From: Akkermansiaceae bacterium
GTDB lineage: Bacteria > Verrucomicrobiota > Verrucomicrobiia > Verrucomicrobiales > Akkermansiaceae
Assembly: GCA_015061985.1 (NCBI GenBank)
Contig: SUVN01000004.1
Coordinates: 1-64,000, forward strand
Direction of reading: 5' to 3'
DNA length: 64,000 nt
This document shows positions 37,687 to 45,798 of the stretch, in pieces. Both the position numbers and the translations under genes were made by a program. How positions within the stretch are numbered: position 1 is the first letter of the stretch; each line of letters begins with the position of its first letter. Under the pieces are notes generated by a model. That model made no database searches. It worked only from the letters and a program-made list of their open reading frames with translations, and was not told where the DNA came from.

Positions 37687-40600
37687 ATGAAACTGCATCT
37701 CCCTGTTCGCCTTTTTCGGTATGTTTTTTCCTGTTTTTCGCTTGCTGCCGTGTTTTCGCTGAGTAGCGGTTCGGTCACTGCTGCCGATACGCTTGTGTTG
37801 AATAGTGAGAGTGTGCTTTCCATAGATTACGCTGATGTTTCCTCCATTTTCGATTTATCCGGCGGTATTCTTCAGTTGTCGGGTGACACTCTACTGAATC
37901 TTTCCAACTGCGGAGAGGGTGATGGCAAAACCTACACCCTGTTGACCGGTGTTTCTGCATTGCTCGATGCGGAGGGGAATGCCATCGTGTTGGATTCTTC
38001 CAATAACGCCATTTCCCACTACTTCGACACCACTCAACCCGGTGTTGGTTTCTGGGTGAATTCTACCCTGCAACTCACCTCTGATGGTTCCCTGCAGCTG
38101 GTGAGGCATGCGGAATCGATAAAGGATGCTGTGGCAATAACTACACATCAGATTGGTAGTGTCAATTATCATTATTACACCGGGGTAGAGGCATACAATT
38201 GCTCGTCTGATAACCATGGCGGTGCGATTTATGGGGACTGGGACAGCACGATAACGCTGAGCGGGAACGGGAGTGTGACCTTCAACGGGAACACGGCTTC
38301 CGACTACGGCGGCGCGATTTATGGGGGGTATAACAGCACGATAGAGCTGAGCGGGAACGGTAGCGTGGAATTCAGCGGGAACACGGCTTCCGCCGACGGC
38401 GGTGCGATTTATGGGGACTGGGACAGCACGATAACGCTGAGCGATAACGGGAGGGTGGAATTCAGCGGAAACAAAGCTGATTTGATGTCCTCTGCATCCG
38501 GCGGCGCGATTTATGGGGACACGATAGAGCTGAGCGGGAATGGTAGCGTGACGTTCAGCGGGAACACGGCTTTCTACTACGGCGGCGCGATTTATGGGGA
38601 TAGCAACACGATAGAGCTGAGCGGGAACGGTAGCGTGGAATTCATCGGGAACACAGCTTCCGACGACGGCGGCGCGATTTATGGCAGCACGATAGAGCTG
38701 AGCGGGAACGATAGCGTGACGTTCAGCGGGAACTCGGCTTCTTCCTCCGCCTCCGATGCCTACGGCGGCGCGATTTATGGCAGTACGATAACGCTGAGCG
38801 GGAACGGGAGCGTGACGTTCAGCGAGAACACGGCTTCTTCCTCCTCCAGTTACTACTCCGATGCCTACGGCGGCGCGATTTATGGGGATGATGACAGCAC
38901 GATAACGCTGAGCGGGAACGGTAGCGTGGAATTCATCGGGAACACGGCTTCCGACGAAGGCGGCGCGATTTATGGAGGAAGCAACAGCACGATAGAGCTG
39001 AGCGGGAACGGGAGTGTGACGTTCAGCGAGAACACGGCTTCTTCCTCCGGCGGCGCGATTTATGGGGATTACTACAGCACGATAACGCTGAGTGACAACG
39101 GTAGCGTGGAGTTCAGCGGGAACAGTGCTTCCTCCTCTGGCGGCGGCGCGATTTATGGGGCTGGCGACATCACGCTGAGCGGGAACGATAGCGTGGCGTT
39201 CAGCGAGAACACGGCAGCACAAGGCGGCGCGATTTATGGCCACATCACGCTGAGCGGGAACGATAGCGTGGAGTTCAGCGGGAACACGGCAGAAATAGGC
39301 GGCGCGATTCGGGGGACGCATACGATAGCTCTGAGCGGGAACGGGAGTGTGACGTTCAGCGGGAACAGGGCTTCCTACGACGGCGGCGGCGCGATTGATG
39401 GGGCTGGAGACATCACGCTGAGCGGGAACGGGAGCGTGACGTTCAGCGGGAACACGGTTTTCGACTCCTATAATGATACCCACGGCGGTGCGATTCGCGG
39501 CTACGGTAACCTGAGCATACGGAACAACGATTCCATCTTGTTCGAGAAGAATGCAGAGATTCGTGTAGGGACTTACCGTCTGCGCAGTATTTACGCCGGA
39601 GGCAGCGGGGATGTGATTTCTCTGTCCGCCGCGGCGGGGAAGAGTATTGAGTTCCGCGATGCGTTGTACATCGATTTCGATTCTACTGTGGAGCTGAATG
39701 CGGATTACACCGATGCGGAGGGAGTGATGCATAAGCAGACGGGTGATATTATCTTTACGGGTAAGTATACGGAGGCTCATTTGAATGCGCTTCTGGAGGC
39801 TGCCGGAGTCGGGAGGACGGCCACGGCGGAAGAAATTCTCAACTCCCGCACTACGGAGGTGCAGGCTATGACGAATCTTTACGGCGGTCGCCTGCGTGTG
39901 GAGGATGGAGCGATTTACAAGGGCTATGGCATCACTGTTCATGAAGGTTCTGCGGCTACCGTGTTGGTGAAGGATGCCACCCTGAACCATGCGGGGTATG
40001 ATTTGGTGTTCCATGCCGGAACCACGTTGGAGCTGGTAGGGGACAATGCTGCGTCTGCCAATCGCTTACAGATGCACACGGGCAGCAGCCTGATTTTCCG
40101 GGAGAATGCCGGACTGGTGCTTGACGGCACGCTGAATGTAGAGGGGACGGGCACGTTGCAGCTGGAGAACGGAAGCCTGAGTGCCCACAAGATTGACGGT
40201 ACCGGTGGGATATCCATTACCGGGGGCAGACTGGAGCTGCAGGATGATACGGATGCGCTGGCGGTGGACGGAGCAGTCAGCATCAGCAATACGACTCTCA
40301 GCGGCAATTGGTGCGGTGAGGGACTGACGGTTGACGGCGTAAGTGTGACTGCTGGTTCAGAAATCAGCCTGAACAACCTGACTCTCAAATCAGTACTGAG
40401 TAACGAAGGTGCTTTAGTGCTGGGTGGGGAAGTATCAATAGCGAGAGAAGATGTTGACTGTGTCGTTGGTGGTGAGCAATACTCGGCGGGAATCAGTGGG
40501 TATCGCTATATCGGGCACTCCTTTACATTGGTGGAAGGCAGCGGACAAAGTACGGCAGCGGCAGACGTGATATGGAAGATAACGGAGAACGGAGCTGATC

Positions 40601-43581
40601 AGGATTATCAGTCGTATTCATACACCAACGGCGTGTTAACTGCTAAGAATATTTTGGATGCAACGACCTACTGGGTCAACGATGCTGTCACCTATGACGG
40701 ACGCAATGAATTCGACACGGCTGAGACGCTGGTGCTTAACGGCGGCAAGCTGACGCTGGATAGCAAGCTCGGGAGCAATCTGACGGGCGGCATCCGCGTG
40801 GATGCAGCGAGCACGCTGAGCCTGAGCAGCGGCGTGGAGGTGCAGCGGGCACAGCTCAGCGGTGTTTCGGCAAGCAACACCGTGAGTCTGGATGGTGCAG
40901 GTGAGCTGAATCTGGGCAGCTCTGCGGATTTCACCGGCTATGCGCTGAACAAGGGGTGGAGCGGCACGGTGAAGCTGGAGAATATCACCACGGATACCAA
41001 TTTGGATATGAACACCATCGGTCAGAGCGGCTCAACTATCGAGCTGGAGAATGTGATGGGCTACACCGGGGTGAACGGCGGGACGGTGGCTGCCGATTTG
41101 CAGCTGAATCGCAGCACGGCGGCGGACGGCACGGAGCAGGCGGCGTTTGTGGTATCCAACGGCTATTCCCACAAGACGAACGCAGACCACGTCATGACCA
41201 CGTTCAGCGGCACGGTGAGCGGGGCAGGCAAGATGGTCTACGAGAAAACGCTCAGCAATGAGTACACGGGCTTTGCTTTCAGCGGCGATGTTTCCGGGTG
41301 GAAGGGAGCATTCGAGATGAACGGCGGCAAGACCTTTAATCTGGTGTTCAACGGCAAGGCTACGGAAATCAATGCGGATATCCGCGATATCTCAGGCAAT
41401 GGGACGCTGAATCTTCGCCTGGGGGCTAATGCTGCCATGAGTGTGAACGGCACGGTGGATGCGGATAGTATCATCGTGACCAATAACCACGCCGTGAGCT
41501 TCAGCAACACGGTGGAAACAGGCAGCCTGTCCGCCGCAGGCAGCAGCCTGAGCTTTGATGCCGCTGCTGTGGTGAGCGGGGATATGAGTGCCGCCGCCCT
41601 GACGCTGGGTGAGTCCGGCAGCCTGAGCGTAGGCGGTACGCTGAGTACCGGGCTTATCACTCTGCAGTATCTCACGCTGACTGCTCCGGCTCTGACGGTT
41701 GGGCAGTTTGGTGCCGGGGATACCATCTTCTTGCTGAGCCGGGAGAAGCTGGACAGCTTGAATCTGGCCCACGGGGAGAGCGTGGTCATTGCCCGCGCCG
41801 GCAATGACATCTCGCAGGATTTCCGCGCCTGGGTGGCAGAGGGGAGTACCTCCATAGATGCCGTGGTGTACCGCTATGATTTGTCGGTGAGCGGTGCGGA
41901 TGTGATGGTGAGCAAGGATTACGCCAACTGGGGAACCCGCGTGTGGTACGGCAATGAATGGGTGGGCAAGGAGTCCTGGAAGGACTATATGGCCGCCGGT
42001 TACGATGCCGTGAACGGTGTGGAGACGCTGAATCTCGGCGGTGAGCTCATTGAGGCGGAGAACCTGATTATTGCGCCCGGGGATGGTGCTGCCGTCACGG
42101 AGCTGAGCAATGGAGACATGAGCGCGAGCTACACGGAAGTGGCAGACGGTAAGCTGCGTATAGCGGAGGGTACTGTGCTCGAAACAGTGGAACTGGCGGC
42201 AGAAGGCCGCGATATAGAGCTGCAGGGTGAGCTGATTGTGACGGATGGTCAAATCGGCACGCTGAGCGGCACCACCGGAGAGCTGACGATTGACGGTGAG
42301 CTGCGCGTGGATAGTAATGTGACGCTGGGCTCCCTGGATAATGCCGGGAGTCTCGACATCGGGAAACACAAGCTGAACGTGGCGGGGGCACTCACCAACG
42401 GCGGTAATGTGATTGCCGGTGAGGTGGTGGCGCACAACCGCACGCGCAATTTTGCCGAGTTCGATACGCTGGTGGCCGACCGGGTAACCGTGACCAATAC
42501 CTCGACCTCCGCAAGCTATACGGATAATATCTCTGTGGGAGACGGTTCCTCCATCGGGGAGCTGACAGCAGAGAAACTGGAGGTGCGCGAGGGCGTGATG
42601 ACGCTGGGGCGCACGGATGCTGCTACGGAGCAGGTGCTGAAGGTTCTTGATTTGCAGGATGATGCCGCGCTGGTGCTCAATCAGCAGACCTCTCTCTCTG
42701 TGACGGATGAGCTGAGCGCGACGGAGGGCGCAGAGCTGCGCCTGAAGCAGCAGGCGAGTGTGAGCTACGGCGATATGAATATCAGCAACCGTGGGGCTGC
42801 CTCGCAGGTGGTGGTGAATGCGTATGACCTGGCGAATGATTCGATACAGGAGCTGAGCCATGCCCATGTGGCGGTGTCCGGCAGCGGGGCGACAAGCATT
42901 GACTACAAGCTGACGAACTCGAGCGTGGAGAATACGGGCAGCGGTAAGCTGGTGATGACGCATGCGGAGAATACGCTCAGCGGTGTGTTTGCCTCCGGCG
43001 GTGATATCACGGTGATGAATCAGGCTCTGGCGCTGAATCTGGATGAGCTGGTGGTGGGAGAGGGGGTCAACTTCTCTGCTTACCGGGGTGAGACAGAGCT
43101 GCCGGAACAGGAGGCGGTGGTGAGCGTGAGCCAAAGCGTGAGCTTTGGAGCCGGAGCCCACATCAATGCCGACCTGAAGCTGCAGAGCGGGGTTCGGGTG
43201 GAGATGAACGGTCCGGTGTCCATGGGCAGTGACCTGTATCTGGAGCATGGGATGACGCTGGGCGGTGCTATGCTGGAGACACTCACCTCCACGGAGCAGG
43301 GTCAGACGGTGGTGCTGTTCAGCGGTATTGACCGGCTGTATCTGTGCGGAGAGGAGCGGACGGATGCCATTGCGCTGTCGCACGGTATTTCCGCATCGGA
43401 ATACTTCGTGAACCTGATATCCTCGCAGGAGCGCAGTTATTATCTGGTATACGACAATGAGCTGCCCGGAGAGGGCGTGCTGAGCATCGCCGTGAGCGGC
43501 CTCGCCGTTCCTGAGCCGACTTCATCCATGCTGAGCTTACTGGCGCTGGCTGCACTCGCCGCCCGCCGGAGGAGGAAATAA
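37687..43581 (+). CDS. Giant Pmp-like / autotransporter-type surface protein with PEP-CTERM-like C-terminus
   Basis: 1964 aa; signal peptide MKLHLPVRLFRYVFSCFSLAAVFSLSSGSVTAAD; about 15 GGAIYG...FSGN repeats; beta-helix-like rest; C-terminus VPEPTSSMLSLLALAALAARRRRK. Confidence 0.92.
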   Translation: MKLHLPVRLFRYVFSCFSLAAVFSLSSGSVTAADTLVLNSESVLSIDYADVSSIFDLSGGILQLSGDTLLNLSNCGEGDGKTYTLLTGVSALLDAEGNAIVLDSSNNAISHYFDTTQPGVGFWVNSTLQLTSDGSLQLVRHAESIKDAVAITTHQIGSVNYHYYTGVEAYNCSSDNHGGAIYGDWDSTITLSGNGSVTFNGNTASDYGGAIYGGYNSTIELSGNGSVEFSGNTASADGGAIYGDWDSTITLSDNGRVEFSGNKADLMSSASGGAIYGDTIELSGNGSVTFSGNTAFYYGGAIYGDSNTIELSGNGSVEFIGNTASDDGGAIYGSTIELSGNDSVTFSGNSASSSASDAYGGAIYGSTITLSGNGSVTFSENTASSSSSYYSDAYGGAIYGDDDSTITLSGNGSVEFIGNTASDEGGAIYGGSNSTIELSGNGSVTFSENTASSSGGAIYGDYYSTITLSDNGSVEFSGNSASSSGGGAIYGAGDITLSGNDSVAFSENTAAQGGAIYGHITLSGNDSVEFSGNTAEIGGAIRGTHTIALSGNGSVTFSGNRASYDGGGAIDGAGDITLSGNGSVTFSGNTVFDSYNDTHGGAIRGYGNLSIRNNDSILFEKNAEIRVGTYRLRSIYAGGSGDVISLSAAAGKSIEFRDALYIDFDSTVELNADYTDAEGVMHKQTGDIIFTGKYTEAHLNALLEAAGVGRTATAEEILNSRTTEVQAMTNLYGGRLRVEDGAIYKGYGITVHEGSAATVLVKDATLNHAGYDLVFHAGTTLELVGDNAASANRLQMHTGSSLIFRENAGLVLDGTLNVEGTGTLQLENGSLSAHKIDGTGGISITGGRLELQDDTDALAVDGAVSISNTTLSGNWCGEGLTVDGVSVTAGSEISLNNLTLKSVLSNEGALVLGGEVSIAREDVDCVVGGEQYSAGISGYRYIGHSFTLVEGSGQSTAAADVIWKITENGADQDYQSYSYTNGVLTAKNILDATTYWVNDAVTYDGRNEFDTAETLVLNGGKLTLDSKLGSNLTGGIRVDAASTLSLSSGVEVQRAQLSGVSASNTVSLDGAGELNLGSSADFTGYALNKGWSGTVKLENITTDTNLDMNTIGQSGSTIELENVMGYTGVNGGTVAADLQLNRSTAADGTEQAAFVVSNGYSHKTNADHVMTTFSGTVSGAGKMVYEKTLSNEYTGFAFSGDVSGWKGAFEMNGGKTFNLVFNGKATEINADIRDISGNGTLNLRLGANAAMSVNGTVDADSIIVTNNHAVSFSNTVETGSLSAAGSSLSFDAAAVVSGDMSAAALTLGESGSLSVGGTLSTGLITLQYLTLTAPALTVGQFGAGDTIFLLSREKLDSLNLAHGESVVIARAGNDISQDFRAWVAEGSTSIDAVVYRYDLSVSGADVMVSKDYANWGTRVWYGNEWVGKESWKDYMAAGYDAVNGVETLNLGGELIEAENLIIAPGDGAAVTELSNGDMSASYTEVADGKLRIAEGTVLETVELAAEGRDIELQGELIVTDGQIGTLSGTTGELTIDGELRVDSNVTLGSLDNAGSLDIGKHKLNVAGALTNGGNVIAGEVVAHNRTRNFAEFDTLVADRVTVTNTSTSASYTDNISVGDGSSIGELTAEKLEVREGVMTLGRTDAATEQVLKVLDLQDDAALVLNQQTSLSVTDELSATEGAELRLKQQASVSYGDMNISNRGAASQVVVNAYDLANDSIQELSHAHVAVSGSGATSIDYKLTNSSVENTGSGKLVMTHAENTLSGVFASGGDITVMNQALALNLDELVVGEGVNFSAYRGETELPEQEAVVSVSQSVSFGAGAHINADLKLQSGVRVEMNGPVSMGSDLYLEHGMTLGGAMLETLTSTEQGQTVVLFSGIDRLYLCGEERTDAIALSHGISASEYFVNLISSQERSYYLVYDNELPGEGVLSIAVSGLAVPEPTSSMLSLLALAALAARRRRK
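38217..39560 (+). repeat. Tandem protein-coding repeats GGAIYG-x(n)-[IL]TLSGNGSV[ET]FSGNTAS
   Basis: About 15 units of roughly 25-35 aa with near-identical DNA cores (ggcggcgcgatttatgg; ctgagcgggaacg; gtgga/gacattcagcgggaacacggc). Confidence 0.93.
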
Positions 43582-43621
43582 GAGCCGTTTTCTCTTAGCT
43601 GAAAAAGAATAAACAAAGCCG

Positions 43622-43655
43622 CCGGGAGAGGGGAAGTTCTCTCTCCCGGCGGTGA
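43622..43655 (+). terminator. Strong hairpin downstream of the giant gene
   Basis: CCGCCGGGAGAG-N10-CTCTCCCGGCGG, 12-bp stem; no clear T-tract. Confidence 0.5.
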
Positions 43656-43660
43656 ATTGT

Positions 43661-43745
43661 TGCTATCTGTGAAAGCTGCGCGTGAAAGTTAGCACGTGAA
43701 AGGGGCTTACGCCCCGTGAAAGCTATCGCGAGAAACGGGGCTGGT
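43661..43745 (+). repeat. GTGAAAG-hairpin mosaic repeat, copy 3
   Basis: ttgctatctGTGAAAGCTGCGCGTGAAAGTTagcACGTGAAAGGGGCTTACGCCCCGTGAAAGCTATCGCGAGAAAC; shares two 22-bp exact blocks with copy 2 in inverted orientation. Confidence 0.85.
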
Positions 43746-43790
43746 AGCATTTACGCTGCGCCGGAGGAGGAAATAAGAGGCGTTTTATAA

Positions 43791-44026
43791 GTGAAATTCT
43801 CACCTGGCGGTGAGAGTGAAATTATCCGCGTTGCGGATAGTGAAATTGTGCCTTGCGGCACAGTGAAATTACCGCCGCATGGCGGCGGTAGTGATGAAGA
43901 ATGGCAGCCCAAAGGGCTGCGGAATTCCATCACTGCTGCCAAAGGCAGCAATTTCACCGGCTCGCCAGAGCCGATTTCACCCGGCGCGAGCCGGATTTCA
44001 CTCTGCCCGTAAGGGCAGAATTTCAC
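43791..44026. repeat. GTGAAATT-linked multi-hairpin array (nine different hairpins)
   Basis: Hairpins at 43799-43814, 43824-43838, 43848-43861, 43871-43889, 43904-43920, 43934-43950, 43958-43973, 43981-43994, 44002-44019, separated by AGTGAAATT (first half) or ATTTCAC (second half). Confidence 0.92.
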
Positions 44027-44059
44027 TACTGTTATCTGATAGAGATTCAGCTCGCTACG

Positions 44060-44175
44060 TTCTCGGTGAAGAACACGTTGACGTGTTCTCTGCGTTCATG
44101 TGAAAGCTGTCGCGTGAAAGTTGTCACGTTCTCGGGGACTGCGGCCCCGAGAACGCTCGCTGTTGCGAGCGAGGG
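44060..44175 (+). repeat. GTGAAAG-hairpin mosaic repeat, copy 4
   Basis: GAACACGT-tg-ACGTGTTC; GTGAAAGctgtcgcGTGAAAGttgtcac; GTTCTCGGGG-actgcgg-CCCCGAGAAC; GCTCGC-tgtt-GCGAGC gaggggg (tail shared with copy 1). Confidence 0.8.
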
Positions 44176-44183
44176 GGTGGGGC

Positions 44184-44993
44184 TCACAGTACTAAGGCCA
44201 TGATGAGCATGCCGGCGGTGACACCGTAGATGGAGAGGTGGTGGTGTCCCCAGCGCTCTGCCATGGGCAGAAGTTCGTCAAAGGAGATGTAGACCATGAT
44301 GCCTGCGACGAGGGCAAAGAGAATGGCGAGCATGCCCGGCCCGATGAAGGGCATGAGTACCAGCATGCCGATCACGGCTCCCAATGGCTCTGCCAGCCCG
44401 GAGAGAAGCGACCAGAAGAAGGCTTTGCGGCGATTGCCGGTACCGTAGAGCAGGGGGAGTGACACGGCGATGCCTTCCGGGATGTTGTGAATGGCCACGG
44501 CCAGCGCCACGGCGGCGGCTATTTCCGTGTTATCAAAGGCCGCTGCAATGGTGGCAATGCCTTCCGGGAAGTTATGGATGGCAATGGCCAGCGTGAACAG
44601 GAAAGCGGAGCGCTTGATACCGGCTGCGCCGGAGAATTCACCCGTGGAGCGCACGCAGTCCAGGCATCCCTCGGCGGGGATTTCGTGCGGGTTCTCATCG
44701 CTGGGAATCATGCGGTCGATGATACAGGCCACGGCCATGCCCCCGAAAAAGGCCGCCGTGGCCATCCATCCTGCGAGCCCGGCTTGTTCCAGAAGTTCGC
44801 CGGCATGCGGCATCAGCTCCATGAAGGAGATGTAGACCATCACCCCGGCGCTGGCACCCAGTGCAAAGGTGAGCAGTTTCGTGTTAGTCTTGCTGACAAA
44901 CAGGGCCACCGCCGCGCCGATTCCCGTGCTCAGCCCGGCCAGCACGGAAAAGGCAAAGCCCATGACCAGATTGTCAGAAAATTCCCAGCTCAC
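44184..44993 (-). CDS. ZIP-family metal transporter (ZupT-like)
   Basis: 269 aa; FALGASAGVMVYISFMELMPHA, HNFPEGIATIAAA, AVAIHNIPEGIAVSLPLLYGTGN; GTG start with TTGACA-17-TAAACT-6-GTG upstream. Confidence 0.93.
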   Translation of the reverse strand: MSWEFSDNLVMGFAFSVLAGLSTGIGAAVALFVSKTNTKLLTFALGASAGVMVYISFMELMPHAGELLEQAGLAGWMATAAFFGGMAVACIIDRMIPSDENPHEIPAEGCLDCVRSTGEFSGAAGIKRSAFLFTLAIAIHNFPEGIATIAAAFDNTEIAAAVALAVAIHNIPEGIAVSLPLLYGTGNRRKAFFWSLLSGLAEPLGAVIGMLVLMPFIGPGMLAILFALVAGIMVYISFDELLPMAERWGHHHLSIYGVTAGMLIMALVL

Positions 44994-45092
44994 GAGACGA
45001 GTTTAACTCTGTGCCGATACATTGTCAATGCGCATCTGTGCCAACGGTATATGCCGCACGATTTGCAATATGGTCGCCGTCTGAGGTTCCCA

Positions 45093-45656
45093 TCAGGACA
45101 GCATCGCCATGGGCCATGCGTGCGGGCGGTGGAAATCCGGCTCGCCGCTTGTATCCTCAGCCGTTGTCAGGAAGATATAATCAGGGCTGTTCAGGATGGC
45201 GGTGGCTGCCAGACGACAGCTCTCCGGACGTATGCCCAGATTTGCCAGAATGCGCAGGGGGATGCTGATGCTGCACTGCCATCCTTGCTCCGTCACCATG
45301 CCGGAAGCCTCCACACCCGTCCAATCTGTTGCCGGGCTCAGCGGTACTCGAGGTGCGCTGAACGCACAAGCCCACCAGGCTCCGCTCGGCGAGATGTTCA
45401 CCTCCACATACGGGCTGCCGCTCTCAGCGGCAATGAAAAACTCGGCCGTATCATATTTCCACAGTTCCTCGCGAAACTCTCCGCTTTTTCCCTCCGGATG
45501 AGCGTGAACGGCCGCCGCTTGAGACGCGCGGAAAGTGAGGCGTTCTCCGTCGGTTGAGAAGCTATACTCAATGGCAGGCGAGACCGGGTTGCCGAACCAT
45601 TCACAATCCAGCTGTTGAGTAAGGGAGGCAGGGGCTGTGCAGATAATGCTTTGCAT
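45093..45656 (-). CDS. Carbohydrate-binding/DOMON-like (CBM9-type fold) hypothetical protein
   Basis: ORF to 45749; ATG 45656 preferred from upstream TTGAAA-16-TAGTAT-7-ATG; LWKYDTAEFFIA...YVEVNISPSGAWWACAFSAPR. Confidence 0.6.
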   Translation of the reverse strand: MQSIICTAPASLTQQLDCEWFGNPVSPAIEYSFSTDGERLTFRASQAAAVHAHPEGKSGEFREELWKYDTAEFFIAAESGSPYVEVNISPSGAWWACAFSAPRVPLSPATDWTGVEASGMVTEQGWQCSISIPLRILANLGIRPESCRLAATAILNSPDYIFLTTAEDTSGEPDFHRPHAWPMAMLS

Positions 45657-45763
45657 AGCCAGTATACTAACACGTTCCGTTGCTTTTTCAAGATTATTTC
45701 GCTTTAAATTTCGCGCAGAAATAAACTTTTCTGCGATAGAAGAATCCATATGAGGATTTGTAC

Positions 45764-45792
45764 TTGATGAGCATCGAATCGCATAGTAATAT
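45764..45792 (+). promoter_or_regulatory. Sigma70-type promoter giving predicted leaderless transcript
   Basis: TTGATG (45764-45769), 17 bp, TAATAT (45787-45792), ATG at 45799. Confidence 0.7.
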
Positions 45793-45798
45793 AAGGAT

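Noticed and set aside
37891-40014. Long antisense ORF (707 aa) over the repeat region
   Set aside because: Shadow of the GGAIYG repeats; repetitive low-complexity antisense product with no independent start signals.
41392-43383. 663-aa antisense ORF
   Set aside because: Opposite-strand shadow of the giant Pmp-like gene, His/Arg-rich composition typical of antisense high-GC reading.
43751-44026. Overlapping ORFs on both strands across the hairpin array (91 aa minus, 73 aa plus)
   Set aside because: Both translate the inverted array itself (each begins MKF[CS]P because the ends are mirror images); no RBS or promoter, and hairpin structure explains the sequence better than coding.
43791-44026. 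CRISPR array
   Set aside because: Constant element is only 7-9 nt, the variable inserts are 14-19 nt palindromes, orientation flips mid-array, and no cas genes are nearby.
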